Part shown: positions 16,561 to 25,114 of the stretch, in pieces
Numbering within the stretch: the first letter of the stretch is position 1
How the letters are laid out: the number at the start of each line of letters is the position of its first letter
Assembly: GCA_030150135.1 (NCBI GenBank)
Contig: JASLGO010000106.1
Coordinates: forward strand, 1 to 52,902
Direction: 5' to 3'
Source: Aquirhabdus sp.
GTDB taxonomy: Bacteria > Pseudomonadota > Gammaproteobacteria > Pseudomonadales > Moraxellaceae
DNA: 52,902 nucleotides
Made by a program: the position numbers and the translations under genes
The notes under the pieces: generated by a model
Database searches by the model: none
What the model saw: the letters and a program-made list of their open reading frames with translations, nothing else
Told to the model about the DNA's origin: nothing

Positions 16561-17292
16561 ATGAGTCATCAACAACATCCAAAACAACAAAATCGCCCTA
16601 GCTTATATGAACCTCGTCAGACCAACACGGTGTTTAGCATTCTGGGGGCAGCGCAGCCTTTAGGTTGGTCTAAGAAGAAGTCGATTGGGTTATCAATCAT
16701 TAGTTTTATTGCGGGTGGCGTGTTAAGTGGTGGCGCGGTTGGTTTAATGAAATTAACCGATCAAACCTCTGCTCCAATCCCAGAATTAGCAAAGTCTGCG
16801 ATACCGAAAACTATTCCAGAGCCTACACCAAAACCGACACCGACATTACCAGTTTCGCATCAACCTTCTGATCGTAAAGATGATCGTATAGACGATGCTA
16901 AAGATGATCGTAAAGAGAGTAATTTAGTAAAACCATTGAGTTCTTTGCCAATGAAGAATCCGCTGGCTTCGTTCAAGGAAGACGATATTCAGAAAACAAT
17001 TCAATCAAAAATAAATAGTCAAAAAGTTGAAGAACATCGCACGTCACTGACCAAAGATGATGCACAGCTTCAGAGGTTGATTGAAAGTAAGACACAGCAT
17101 GATGTCTTAGCGCCAACTCATATCACAAATAGAGTAGGTAATCAGCCCATTCCCCATACTGTTGCCCCACAAAAGAAACCACTTTCGCATGATAAAGATG
17201 TACTGCTGGTCAAGAGTATGCTCGATACGATGGATCATCCTTTAGCCGTCAATATCACAACGAGAGCGAAGTCTAGCGACGATAGTAAGTGA
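16561..17292 (+). CDS. T6SS-locus single-pass membrane protein, function unknown
   Basis: I do not recognise this 243-residue protein. It has a short cytoplasmic N-terminus (~40 residues), one membrane helix at ~41-63 (IISFIAGGVLSGGAVGLM), then a disordered Pro/Lys region (EPTPKPTPTLP) and a charged Asp/Arg/Lys stretch encoded by a short internal DNA repeat (AAAGATGATCGTA occurs twice near 16877-16912). The rest is hydrophilic and would be periplasmic. The start ATG follows AGGG. A 122-bp gap separates it from tssL, so it may have its own promoter. Its stop overlaps a micro-ORF (TGATG) that leads into tagX. Genes of this kind in Acinetobacter T6SS loci carry asa-type names, but I cannot match it to one. 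Confidence 0.72.
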   Translation: MSHQQHPKQQNRPSLYEPRQTNTVFSILGAAQPLGWSKKKSIGLSIISFIAGGVLSGGAVGLMKLTDQTSAPIPELAKSAIPKTIPEPTPKPTPTLPVSHQPSDRKDDRIDDAKDDRKESNLVKPLSSLPMKNPLASFKEDDIQKTIQSKINSQKVEEHRTSLTKDDAQLQRLIESKTQHDVLAPTHITNRVGNQPIPHTVAPQKKPLSHDKDVLLVKSMLDTMDHPLAVNITTRAKSSDDSK

Positions 17293-17327
17293 TGATTTGG
17301 CTCATGATGAAAGTGTTTAATTCATGA
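17292..17327 (+). CDS. 11-codon micro-ORF coupling the upstream gene to tagX
   Basis: ATG at 17292 overlaps the stop of the preceding gene (TGATG). The frame reads MIWLMMKVFNS and stops with TGA at 17325-17327, which overlaps the tagX start (ATGA at 17324-17327). Its first five residues, MIWLM, repeat the first five of TagX: a 15-bp stretch at 17294-17308 matches 17326-17340 at 14 of 15 positions. It looks like a duplicated gene start that now carries ribosomes from one gene to the next. It could equally be an untranslated relic. Confidence 0.45.
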   Translation: MIWLMMKVFNS

Positions 17328-18238
17328 TATGGCTCATGATTTTTGGCTATTTCTTGCTAATTGGAAGTGCTGGGGTGTTACTGCTTTCTTCAAGTGCAAG
17401 AGATTATGTCAGAGCATGGCCTCATGTTGTTCATCAGTTTTCAAAAGCATTGATTCGTCGTTTTATTTTGGCGATACCGACGCCGCATACCTCTGCAAAT
17501 ACAGTGGAGTATCGTCAGTCAATTTGGATTGTCTTGGCAGGTTTGATTTTGTTGGCTACTCCAGTGATTTGGGTGGTCACGCGTAAACCTTCAATACCTC
17601 CAATGGATTACGAATCCTTTAGGGGTACGGATCCACAGATTTATGCGTTATTGGAAGGAGAAATGTTGGTTCCTCCGCCTGAGGTGGCGACAGATTTGAT
17701 TGTTGATGCAGAAAAAATTGCTCGTCATGCGGAAATGACCGATCAAAGTGGCTCAATTCCAGTTGTATCTGCGGAAAGAATGCTGCAATCAGCAGATCGG
17801 AAGTGGGACAAGATGAATCCAAGGTATGTTCAACGTTTGCTCTTGGTCTTTAAGTTAATGAAGGAGCGCTACGGTTACGATCTAGTTTTACTGGAAGGCT
17901 ATCGGAGTCCAGAGCGGCAAAATCGATTGGCTGGCATGGGGGCTAATGTCACACATGCAACTGGTTATCGCAGTTATCACCAATTTGGATTGGCGGGTGA
18001 TGTTGCATTTATGCGAAATGGCAAGGTGGTGATTACCGAGAAAGACCCTTGGGCGATGCAAGGATATCAGCATTATGGCGAGGTTGCTGAATCGGTTGGA
18101 TTAACGTGGGGGGGGCGCTGGAAGATGATGGATTTAGGACACACCGAGTTTCGGATGCGCGGGGTGTTAGGCAAAGCAGATATTGCTCAGAAACTGACCT
18201 TAGAATCGATTGATCCTAATGCGCCAATCTATGAGTAA
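17324..18238 (+). CDS. tagX: T6SS peptidoglycan endopeptidase TagX (M15 family)
   Basis: TagX is the M15-type peptidase of Acinetobacter T6SS, reported as an L,D-endopeptidase that opens the cell wall for the apparatus. The 304-residue product has two N-terminal membrane helices (~residues 3-22 and 66-85) and a C-terminal peptidase domain (~150-280). Zinc ligands of the M15 fold are visible as H219 and D226 in SYHQFGLAGD and H273 in LGHTEFRM, with the substrate-loop GYRSPERQNRL at 192-202. The start overlaps the stop of the micro-ORF (ATGA). The domain and its location between tssL and PAAR genes make the name well supported. Confidence 0.88.
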   Translation: MIWLMIFGYFLLIGSAGVLLLSSSARDYVRAWPHVVHQFSKALIRRFILAIPTPHTSANTVEYRQSIWIVLAGLILLATPVIWVVTRKPSIPPMDYESFRGTDPQIYALLEGEMLVPPPEVATDLIVDAEKIARHAEMTDQSGSIPVVSAERMLQSADRKWDKMNPRYVQRLLLVFKLMKERYGYDLVLLEGYRSPERQNRLAGMGANVTHATGYRSYHQFGLAGDVAFMRNGKVVITEKDPWAMQGYQHYGEVAESVGLTWGGRWKMMDLGHTEFRMRGVLGKADIAQKLTLESIDPNAPIYE

Positions 18239-18289
18239 TTTTTAAGAGTAGAAGTGATGCTTCATATTTCAGAATGACTAGAGGGCATT

Positions 18290-18565
18290 ATGGCTAAGGC
18301 GTTAATTACAGTCGGTGCAACCACATCTCATGGTGGAACGGTGATTCAAGGTAGTTCTACGCTCACGATCAATGGTGTTGCAGTTGCTTGTGTCGGTGAT
18401 CAAGTGACTTGTCCAATCAAGGGACATGGCGGAACTACAACGATTGTCAGAGGTGACCCAACCATGATTGTGAATGGTAAAGCAGTGGCTAGGCATGGTG
18501 ATAAAACAGCATGTGGCGCTTTACTGATAGCCAATCAAGCGTTAACTGTTGGGAATCATTCATGA
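18290..18565 (+). CDS. PAAR-domain T6SS spike-tip protein
   Basis: A 91-residue protein made entirely of a PAAR domain, which sharpens the VgrG spike and can carry effectors. The pattern TTSHGGTVIQGSSTLTING, CPIKGHGGTTTIVRG and ARHGDKTACG gives the paired glycine turns and the Cys/His residues that bind zinc. There is no C-terminal toxin extension. AGAGGG precedes the start. No vgrG or effector gene is adjacent. Confidence 0.92.
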   Translation: MAKALITVGATTSHGGTVIQGSSTLTINGVAVACVGDQVTCPIKGHGGTTTIVRGDPTMIVNGKAVARHGDKTACGALLIANQALTVGNHS

Positions 18566-18619
18566 CTGGCAGAAATATTGTCATAAACCATAACAAGAAT
18601 TTGAGATTGGGGTAGTCGT

Positions 18620-20143
18620 TTGCGTTGGATATTACTCATTATTAGCGTATTTGGTCTTTGTGGCTTAGTTGCAATTTCGTATTGGCGTCAGACCAGCGCT
18701 GATGTGTCTCCAGCATTGCTGATTTTGACCCTAGTTATACTGCCGAGTTTTATTGTTGCAGGGGTGTATGGTTTTTATCGATTGCAGAAATGGTTCAAAG
18801 AACGACGCTTTGAAACGAAAAATAATGTTGGGCTCGAGCATACATCTGATCATCAAGAGGACGTTTTGACCGAAAATCCAATGATGCCTTGGTTATCAGT
18901 TTATGCAGTTACAGTCCACACTCAGCTTGGTGATCATGCTGATCAAATCATCGAGGGTTTACAACAATTCCAAACCGCTCAATGTGACCATGAATTATGG
19001 AATGCAAATGGTGCAAAGCTCCTGAGCCGTCGGATTGATTTGGAGATCAATCATCCAGTACAACATTCGGATAATGATAAAAATTTTGCTCCTCAATATT
19101 CACTATCAACTCGGGCGCTACGGATAGGCGCTTTGACCCAATATATCTATGAGCAATTGGACTCGATTTTAACTGCGATTGCCAAAGGAATGACGACGAC
19201 ACCAGAGCAGCAAGAATCTAATCATGTTCAGCAAGCGATTTTGCATCCCGCATGGCAAGGTAAAGAAGATACGAATTTTGCTCAAGACACGATTATTGAG
19301 CACTCAGAGGTGTGGCCTAAACAGCTAAAAGTCCTATATTTATTGCCTGATCATCTTACGGTACAAGATCAACAATATTTGCAGCAAACTGCTTCTGAAC
19401 AAATGTTACGTTTTGGTTTTCACGAAGATCAGATTCAGTGGATTTATCGTATAGTCAAAGATGCGGATGAGACTCTGCAACATATTGAACAAGCACTGAC
19501 TGCACAACTCACGAATACACAGTCAGCATCTTCTGAATCCTCGATTCTGCTTGTGATCGGTGCGGACTCTAATTTAGATCAAGATTGGATTGATCTGTTG
19601 CTTGCTGAAAATCCTCATCTTATTCCATCTGAATCGAGTTTTTCTTTTCTAGTAACTCATGGTGAGGTTTCTATTCCATCATTCCCCGTTTTATCGCGAA
19701 TAACGACACCTATTCTGAAAAAAAGACAAAAACCAATCAATGCTGGTGAACGATTAGAGGCAGATGCAATCACTCAGGGTTTTAATGAGTTACTTCGCCT
19801 TTATCCAATGTATAACCTAGATTCTCATCAGCGTGTTTTGGTCACGGATATTCATCCATCTAAAAATCTGAATTTACGAGAGCTAATGTTAGCGCTACAT
19901 CCTTTTGATTTATCTGATGAAAATATTATTTATAGCGGGGCTTTATTAGAAAATACAAATGTTATGGCTCCAGGTCTAGCGATTGCGATTGCGATACAAC
20001 ATGTCGAATCAGCGGAGCAACATATCCCAATCATTTCTAGCGCTGGGAATATGTTGCGGGGATTGTGGTTAGCCATGCCGCATCAGCCACTTGCTCAAGA
20101 TGTCAGAGAAGAATCACCAGAAGTGATCTCTAAAAAAGCATGA
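18620..20143 (+). CDS. T6SS-locus membrane protein, function unknown
   Basis: This 507-residue protein has two membrane helices near the N-terminus (~residues 3-18 and 31-53) and a large domain after an Arg/Lys-rich stop (WFKERRFETK), probably cytoplasmic. I do not recognise a family with confidence. The C-terminal half has alternating hydrophobic strands and small-residue motifs (ILLVIGADSNLDQDW, NVMAPGLAIAIAIQHVE, IISSAGNMLRGLWLAM) that faintly recall a thiolase/ketoacyl-synthase fold, without an active-site Cys in the usual place; this is only a hint. The start is TTG at 18620, as no ATG is suitable. It lies 40 bp before tssM, so a link to the membrane complex is likely. Confidence 0.7.
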   Translation: MRWILLIISVFGLCGLVAISYWRQTSADVSPALLILTLVILPSFIVAGVYGFYRLQKWFKERRFETKNNVGLEHTSDHQEDVLTENPMMPWLSVYAVTVHTQLGDHADQIIEGLQQFQTAQCDHELWNANGAKLLSRRIDLEINHPVQHSDNDKNFAPQYSLSTRALRIGALTQYIYEQLDSILTAIAKGMTTTPEQQESNHVQQAILHPAWQGKEDTNFAQDTIIEHSEVWPKQLKVLYLLPDHLTVQDQQYLQQTASEQMLRFGFHEDQIQWIYRIVKDADETLQHIEQALTAQLTNTQSASSESSILLVIGADSNLDQDWIDLLLAENPHLIPSESSFSFLVTHGEVSIPSFPVLSRITTPILKKRQKPINAGERLEADAITQGFNELLRLYPMYNLDSHQRVLVTDIHPSKNLNLRELMLALHPFDLSDENIIYSGALLENTNVMAPGLAIAIAIQHVESAEQHIPIISSAGNMLRGLWLAMPHQPLAQDVREESPEVISKKA

Positions 20144-20183
20144 TTTTTATGAATAATCCTATTACTAGTTCTTTGAGTTTAAT

Positions 20184-23100
20184 ATGAATTTTAATCGTAT
20201 TTGGTCAGTTATTTCTGATCCGCGCTTTATCGTCACGCTAGGTGCGTTAATTGTGCTGATTGCATTACAACGAGTTTTTCCACCTAAAGTCTATTGGGCG
20301 GTTGTGGCTGGTGTTGTAGTTATTTTTATGGGATGGCTGCTGATTTGGTGGTATCAGAATAATCGTTCTCGTCGTAGTGGCGATGAGTTGATTGAGCTTC
20401 TTCAAGAAAATAAACAGGTCAGAAGTTTTAAAAAGACGCAGCAAGACCATGAGGAAACCCAACATTTACGAATGCGAATGAACGAAGCCATTCGTACCAT
20501 TCGTAAATCACGTCTGGGTGATCGGACTGGGCGTGCTGCGCTATATGAACTGCCATGGTACATGATGATTGGTAATCCAGCTGCAGGAAAAAGTTCAGCA
20601 ATTCAACATTCTGGATTACGCTTCCCATTTGCAGATCAACAGGGTGGTCCAGCGATTCGAGGAATTGGTGGAACGCGAAATTGTGATTGGTTTTTTTCAA
20701 CCGAAGGTATTTTGCTCGATACGGCAGGTCGTTACGCTGTTCATGAAGAAGATCATCAAGAATGGTTGAGCTTCTTGGGGTTGCTGAAAAAACATCGATC
20801 TCGTGCGCCAATTAACGGCATTATTATTGGTGTGAGTGTTGCTGAGCTGACAAACAGTAATCCTGAACATGTCGTGACTTTAGCGAAGAATCTTCGCAGT
20901 CGTGTACAGGATTTAACCGAAAAATTAGAAGTCTTTGCGCCTGTTTATATCGTATTTACCAAAATGGATTTGTTATCAGGTTTTACTGAATTTTTTTCAG
21001 ATTATGACCAAGATGATCGTGCCCAAGTTTGGGGAGCAACGATTCCATTTAAAGAACAAGATCAGACCGATGCGGTAACGCATTTCGATCAACAACTTGA
21101 TCTGTTATATGGCGGGCTGAAAGATCTCGGTACAACGCATTTAACGATGCGTCATCATCAAACATTGTCGCCCAGCATTATGACTTTTCCACTGGAGTTT
21201 AAAGCAATTCGTCCAGCGCTTCGGACATTTATTGCAACATTATTTGAGGATAATCCATTTCAGTTTAAGCCTGTATTTCGCGGTTTCTATTTCACTAGCG
21301 CATTGCAGGAAGGGCAGTTGGGTAGCCCGATGACAGCACAGATGCTGGAACGATTTGCTCTGAAAGCATCGAGTCAGATATCTACGCCTACGTCGACACC
21401 AACGATACAGCATGGTTATTTCTTAAACCATTTATTCTCAAAAGTAATTCTGGCTGATCGTCATTTAGTCCGACAACATACCAATCGCGCTCGTCGCCAA
21501 CGTCGTCATATTTTGTTTTTGGTGACTTTGTTTTCTGCAGGTATTTTGCTGAGCTTGTGGACATGGTCATATATGAATAATCAGCAATTAGTTGAACGCG
21601 TTGCCGCAGATCTCGCACAGGTGAAACGCATTCAGAGTGCTGGACAAGGCGATATGCCAAGTCAACTCAAATCCTTGGAAATTCTACAAGATCGTTTAGA
21701 ACAATTAGATCAATATGATCATGATCGACCATGGTCATTGCGTTTTGGTTTGTATCAAGGTGATACCCTTAAAACTAAAGTACGTCAAGAGTATCTATTC
21801 GGTATCAAGGAAATTATGCTGAAACCAGTTTCTGAGAATATCGAAAAATTCTTAGGGGAGGTGAATGCAAATGGCCGTCAATTGCAACCTACAGATCAGC
21901 CTGTTGCAGCAATGACGGTGAATGCAGCACAGCAATATAAAGAGGCTTCACCAACCAATGTGGAAGATGCGTATAACGCACTCAAAGCATATCTGATGTT
22001 GGGCGATCATACCCATATGGATCAGAGTCATTTGAATGATCAAGTTACTCGATTCTGGCGAACATGGTTGGATGCCAATCGGGGTGATATGTCTCGCAGC
22101 GATATGATTCGTAGTGCGGAACGTATTATTAGCTATTCATTGGCTCAGTCGAATGCGCCGGACTTTCCCGTTTTAGAAACCAACCTTGCTTTGGTTGATC
22201 AAACCCGAGATAACTTGCGGCGTGTTGTCAAAGGTATGCCTGCACGTGATCGTGTGTATTCTGAGATTAAAATGCGTGCATCCGCGCGTTACCCAACCAT
22301 CACAGTTGCACAAATTGTCGGTGAGCAAAATCGCAGTTTCATGATGGGTAATTATGTGATTGCAGGAACGTTTACCAAGGCTGCTTGGGATGGTTATATC
22401 AGCCAAGCGATTGATAAGGCAGCAACAGAAAATGTGCAAGGGCAGGATTGGGTTCTGAATACAGTTCGTAATGATGATCTGACATTAACTGGAAGCCCAG
22501 AACAAATCCGTAAGGATCTGATTGCGATGTATAAACGTGACGATATTGCCGAATGGAAGAAGTTTATCCAGTCAATTGATTACGTGCCTACAACTGATTT
22601 CAACCAAGAAGTCGCATTAATGAATGGTTTAGGCGATCCTGAGCTTTCTCCAATCGTGAAACTATTTACAGTGTTGGATCGTGAAACGAGTTGGGATAAT
22701 TCGTCTGTTGTCGATGGGAGTTTAGCGACAGCGAAGTCTGGTTTTTTTGAGTGGGTGAAACGCACCATTCTCCAGCGAACACCTGCGCAGGTTCAGGTGA
22801 ATGTCAGTGCACAAGATCCAAATTCATCTGCATTAGGAGTTTTAGGCACAGAGTTTGCGCCACTTCATAATATCGTTCAGGTACGCGAAGATAATCAAAA
22901 GCGTTCATTTTTGATGACCTATTTGAATAATCTGTCTCAAATTCGTACGCGTTTAAATAAAATTAAAAGTGCTGGCGATATTGGTCCAGGTTCGCTAGAA
23001 ATGGTTAAGCAAACGCTGAATGAGGGTGGTTCGGAACTCAATGCAACTCAGCAACTTCTCGACGAGCAAATACTGGCTGGTGCAACGGAAAATATGAAGC

Positions 23101-24038
23101 AAGTGCTTCGTCCTTTGTTTATAAAACCATTAATGCAATCTTTTTCAGTGTTGATTACGCCTGCTCAAAATGAGCTCAATAAGGTGTGGAGTGCGCAGGT
23201 TTATCAACCTTTTAATCGTGATTTAGCACAAAAATATCCATTCACCGCAAATGCACGTATTGAAGCGACAGGCGCAGAAATTGGTCGAATTTTTGGTGAG
23301 AGTGGTAGTGTAGGCGCGTTTGTAACATCCAAGCTTGATCCAATTGTGACTCGTCGTGGTGATCAATTATCTGCAAAAACTTGGAACGATATTGGAGTTC
23401 ATTTAGAGCCTCAATTTATCGCTGATTTTCCAAGATATTTAGCACCCGTAGCTGGTGGTTCAACCAATGGGACTTCGTCTGGTAGTTCACCTTCTCCAGC
23501 AGCAACCAATCCCTCACAAACAACTTTTCAGATCATGCCTGTACCTGTTGCTGGTCTAAGCGAATACAGCATCGAAGTGGATGGGCAGCGTATGCGTTAC
23601 CGAAATGGCATACAGGAGTGGACCAGTTTTGTTTGGCCCAATCCATCAAGCCAACCAGGTGTAAAAATTACGGGGATAGATTTTGAAGGGCGTCTGGTGA
23701 CGATCTTGGATGTGCCAGGTAGCTATGGGCTAGAGAAAATGATGAGTTCTGCGCAACGCAAGAAACTTGCTGATGGTACGTTTGAGTTGAAATGGAATAG
23801 TGTCGCAACACCGCAAGCTACGTCTATCCCTGCGGTGACTGTGAAATTCCGTTTAATCAGTGGTGGAAGTGCATCTTCTGCAAATACCAGTAGTGCGGCT
23901 GACTCTCCAGCAGGTGGAAACAGCTTAAAAGGGTTGCAGTTAGTACCGATGATTACGACTAATCAGGCTGCGAGTAACGTGCCTAGTGCGACAGCGAGTG
24001 CCGTACCATCCACTCAGGCGATAGGAAGTCACCCATGA
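20184..24038 (+). CDS. tssM: T6SS inner-membrane protein TssM (IcmF family)
   Basis: TssM spans the periplasm and joins TssL to the TssJ-type lipoprotein. The 1284-residue product has two N-terminal helices (~residues 14-30 and 38-57), a cytoplasmic NTPase domain with Walker A GNPAAGKS at 130-137 and a switch-like LLDTAGRYA downstream, and a third helix at ~443-464. The long periplasmic part carries IcmF-related segments (DLAQKYPFTANA near 1016 and the C-terminal beta domain with YRNGIQEWTSFVWP). The last ~60 residues are Ser/Ala-rich. The stop overlaps tagF by 4 bp. Walker A is intact. Confidence 0.96.
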   Translation: MNFNRIWSVISDPRFIVTLGALIVLIALQRVFPPKVYWAVVAGVVVIFMGWLLIWWYQNNRSRRSGDELIELLQENKQVRSFKKTQQDHEETQHLRMRMNEAIRTIRKSRLGDRTGRAALYELPWYMMIGNPAAGKSSAIQHSGLRFPFADQQGGPAIRGIGGTRNCDWFFSTEGILLDTAGRYAVHEEDHQEWLSFLGLLKKHRSRAPINGIIIGVSVAELTNSNPEHVVTLAKNLRSRVQDLTEKLEVFAPVYIVFTKMDLLSGFTEFFSDYDQDDRAQVWGATIPFKEQDQTDAVTHFDQQLDLLYGGLKDLGTTHLTMRHHQTLSPSIMTFPLEFKAIRPALRTFIATLFEDNPFQFKPVFRGFYFTSALQEGQLGSPMTAQMLERFALKASSQISTPTSTPTIQHGYFLNHLFSKVILADRHLVRQHTNRARRQRRHILFLVTLFSAGILLSLWTWSYMNNQQLVERVAADLAQVKRIQSAGQGDMPSQLKSLEILQDRLEQLDQYDHDRPWSLRFGLYQGDTLKTKVRQEYLFGIKEIMLKPVSENIEKFLGEVNANGRQLQPTDQPVAAMTVNAAQQYKEASPTNVEDAYNALKAYLMLGDHTHMDQSHLNDQVTRFWRTWLDANRGDMSRSDMIRSAERIISYSLAQSNAPDFPVLETNLALVDQTRDNLRRVVKGMPARDRVYSEIKMRASARYPTITVAQIVGEQNRSFMMGNYVIAGTFTKAAWDGYISQAIDKAATENVQGQDWVLNTVRNDDLTLTGSPEQIRKDLIAMYKRDDIAEWKKFIQSIDYVPTTDFNQEVALMNGLGDPELSPIVKLFTVLDRETSWDNSSVVDGSLATAKSGFFEWVKRTILQRTPAQVQVNVSAQDPNSSALGVLGTEFAPLHNIVQVREDNQKRSFLMTYLNNLSQIRTRLNKIKSAGDIGPGSLEMVKQTLNEGGSELNATQQLLDEQILAGATENMKQVLRPLFIKPLMQSFSVLITPAQNELNKVWSAQVYQPFNRDLAQKYPFTANARIEATGAEIGRIFGESGSVGAFVTSKLDPIVTRRGDQLSAKTWNDIGVHLEPQFIADFPRYLAPVAGGSTNGTSSGSSPSPAATNPSQTTFQIMPVPVAGLSEYSIEVDGQRMRYRNGIQEWTSFVWPNPSSQPGVKITGIDFEGRLVTILDVPGSYGLEKMMSSAQRKKLADGTFELKWNSVATPQATSIPAVTVKFRLISGGSASSANTSSAADSPAGGNSLKGLQLVPMITTNQAASNVPSATASAVPSTQAIGSHP

Positions 24039-25021
24039 GCGATACTTTGATGAACGATAATTTGACCCAAGCTGAATCTTTTTATTTTGGGAAGTGCCCA
24101 GCGCGAGGAGATTTTATTCGTAGTACAGGTCATGGATCAATGCTACACGTCCTAGATCAGTGGGTTACTCAAGCCCTTGAAGCACAATCTTCTTATGTAG
24201 ATTGGCAGCGTCAGTATGATCAGATGCCGCCACTTGATTTTGTATTTTGTAGCACGCGGATGCCTTTAGCGTTAGCGGGTACGTTGACTTCAAGTCGTGA
24301 TGTATCTCATCGGCGTTTTCCATTGATCACAGGAATTCGAATGCAGCCTGCTAAGCCAAGTCAGTTTATGGGACAGGCTCCTGTTTTACTTCAATCGCTT
24401 TGGCAAAGTACGCGTTCATTAAACACGGAAATCATTTATACCCGTGATCCAGCAATTGCAATGCACTGTTTATCACAACCTTTAGCGGTTGGTGTTGGCG
24501 GTGGTCTCGAGTACCAAACTTATTTGATGTATCAGACGGTGGGTAGTTTTAGTCATGATTTGAAGATGGCGAAACATGATGGACAATTGATTCAGGGGTT
24601 AATTGCATTAGGATTATTGTTGCAGCCAGTCATTAGCCAAGGTGCTGAGAATCTAAATAAAGCTTTAATTTTGCCACTGCCACAAGGTGCAAATAGCACA
24701 CGAGCTGCAACGTTTTGGTTGAGTTTGATCGCAGGATTTATTCAAAACCATAGCATAGAAATTTCGACACTAATCTATCATCGTCATGAACAACCTATTC
24801 TTCTTGTTGGTTTTCAAGGTGCTGACTCTTCAACTTTAGCTGGCTTGATGCAGGGTGATTTTAGTGGAGATCACTGGGTGCACGTATTTGATTCAGATTG
24901 GATTGATTCTTATCTGGAAAATGATGCGGGTTTAGCTCGTTTGGAGCAAGTTCTAGATGATGACGATATTTCGCTATTAGACATGATTAAAATGTTTAAA
25001 AACGTTTTTCTGAATACTTGA
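24035..25021 (+). CDS. tagF: T6SS accessory protein TagF
   Basis: TagF proteins act as post-translational negative regulators of T6SS assembly in several species. The 328-residue product begins with the TagF domain: FYFGKCPARGDFIRST, then LDQWVTQALEAQ and the SRDVSHRRFPLITGIRM region (about residues 12-105). The C-terminal ~200 residues are less conserved. No PppA-type phosphatase or PpkA-type kinase gene is fused or nearby. The start overlaps tssM (ATGA). Confidence 0.9.
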   Translation: MSDTLMNDNLTQAESFYFGKCPARGDFIRSTGHGSMLHVLDQWVTQALEAQSSYVDWQRQYDQMPPLDFVFCSTRMPLALAGTLTSSRDVSHRRFPLITGIRMQPAKPSQFMGQAPVLLQSLWQSTRSLNTEIIYTRDPAIAMHCLSQPLAVGVGGGLEYQTYLMYQTVGSFSHDLKMAKHDGQLIQGLIALGLLLQPVISQGAENLNKALILPLPQGANSTRAATFWLSLIAGFIQNHSIEISTLIYHRHEQPILLVGFQGADSSTLAGLMQGDFSGDHWVHVFDSDWIDSYLENDAGLARLEQVLDDDDISLLDMIKMFKNVFLNT

Positions 25022-25114
25022 TATACAGATCGATTTTTAAATGATGAAGCGAAATGTTGAAAAAATAAAATTTTAAATAATAGATATTTATTTAATAAAA
25101 ATAGGATTCACTCA

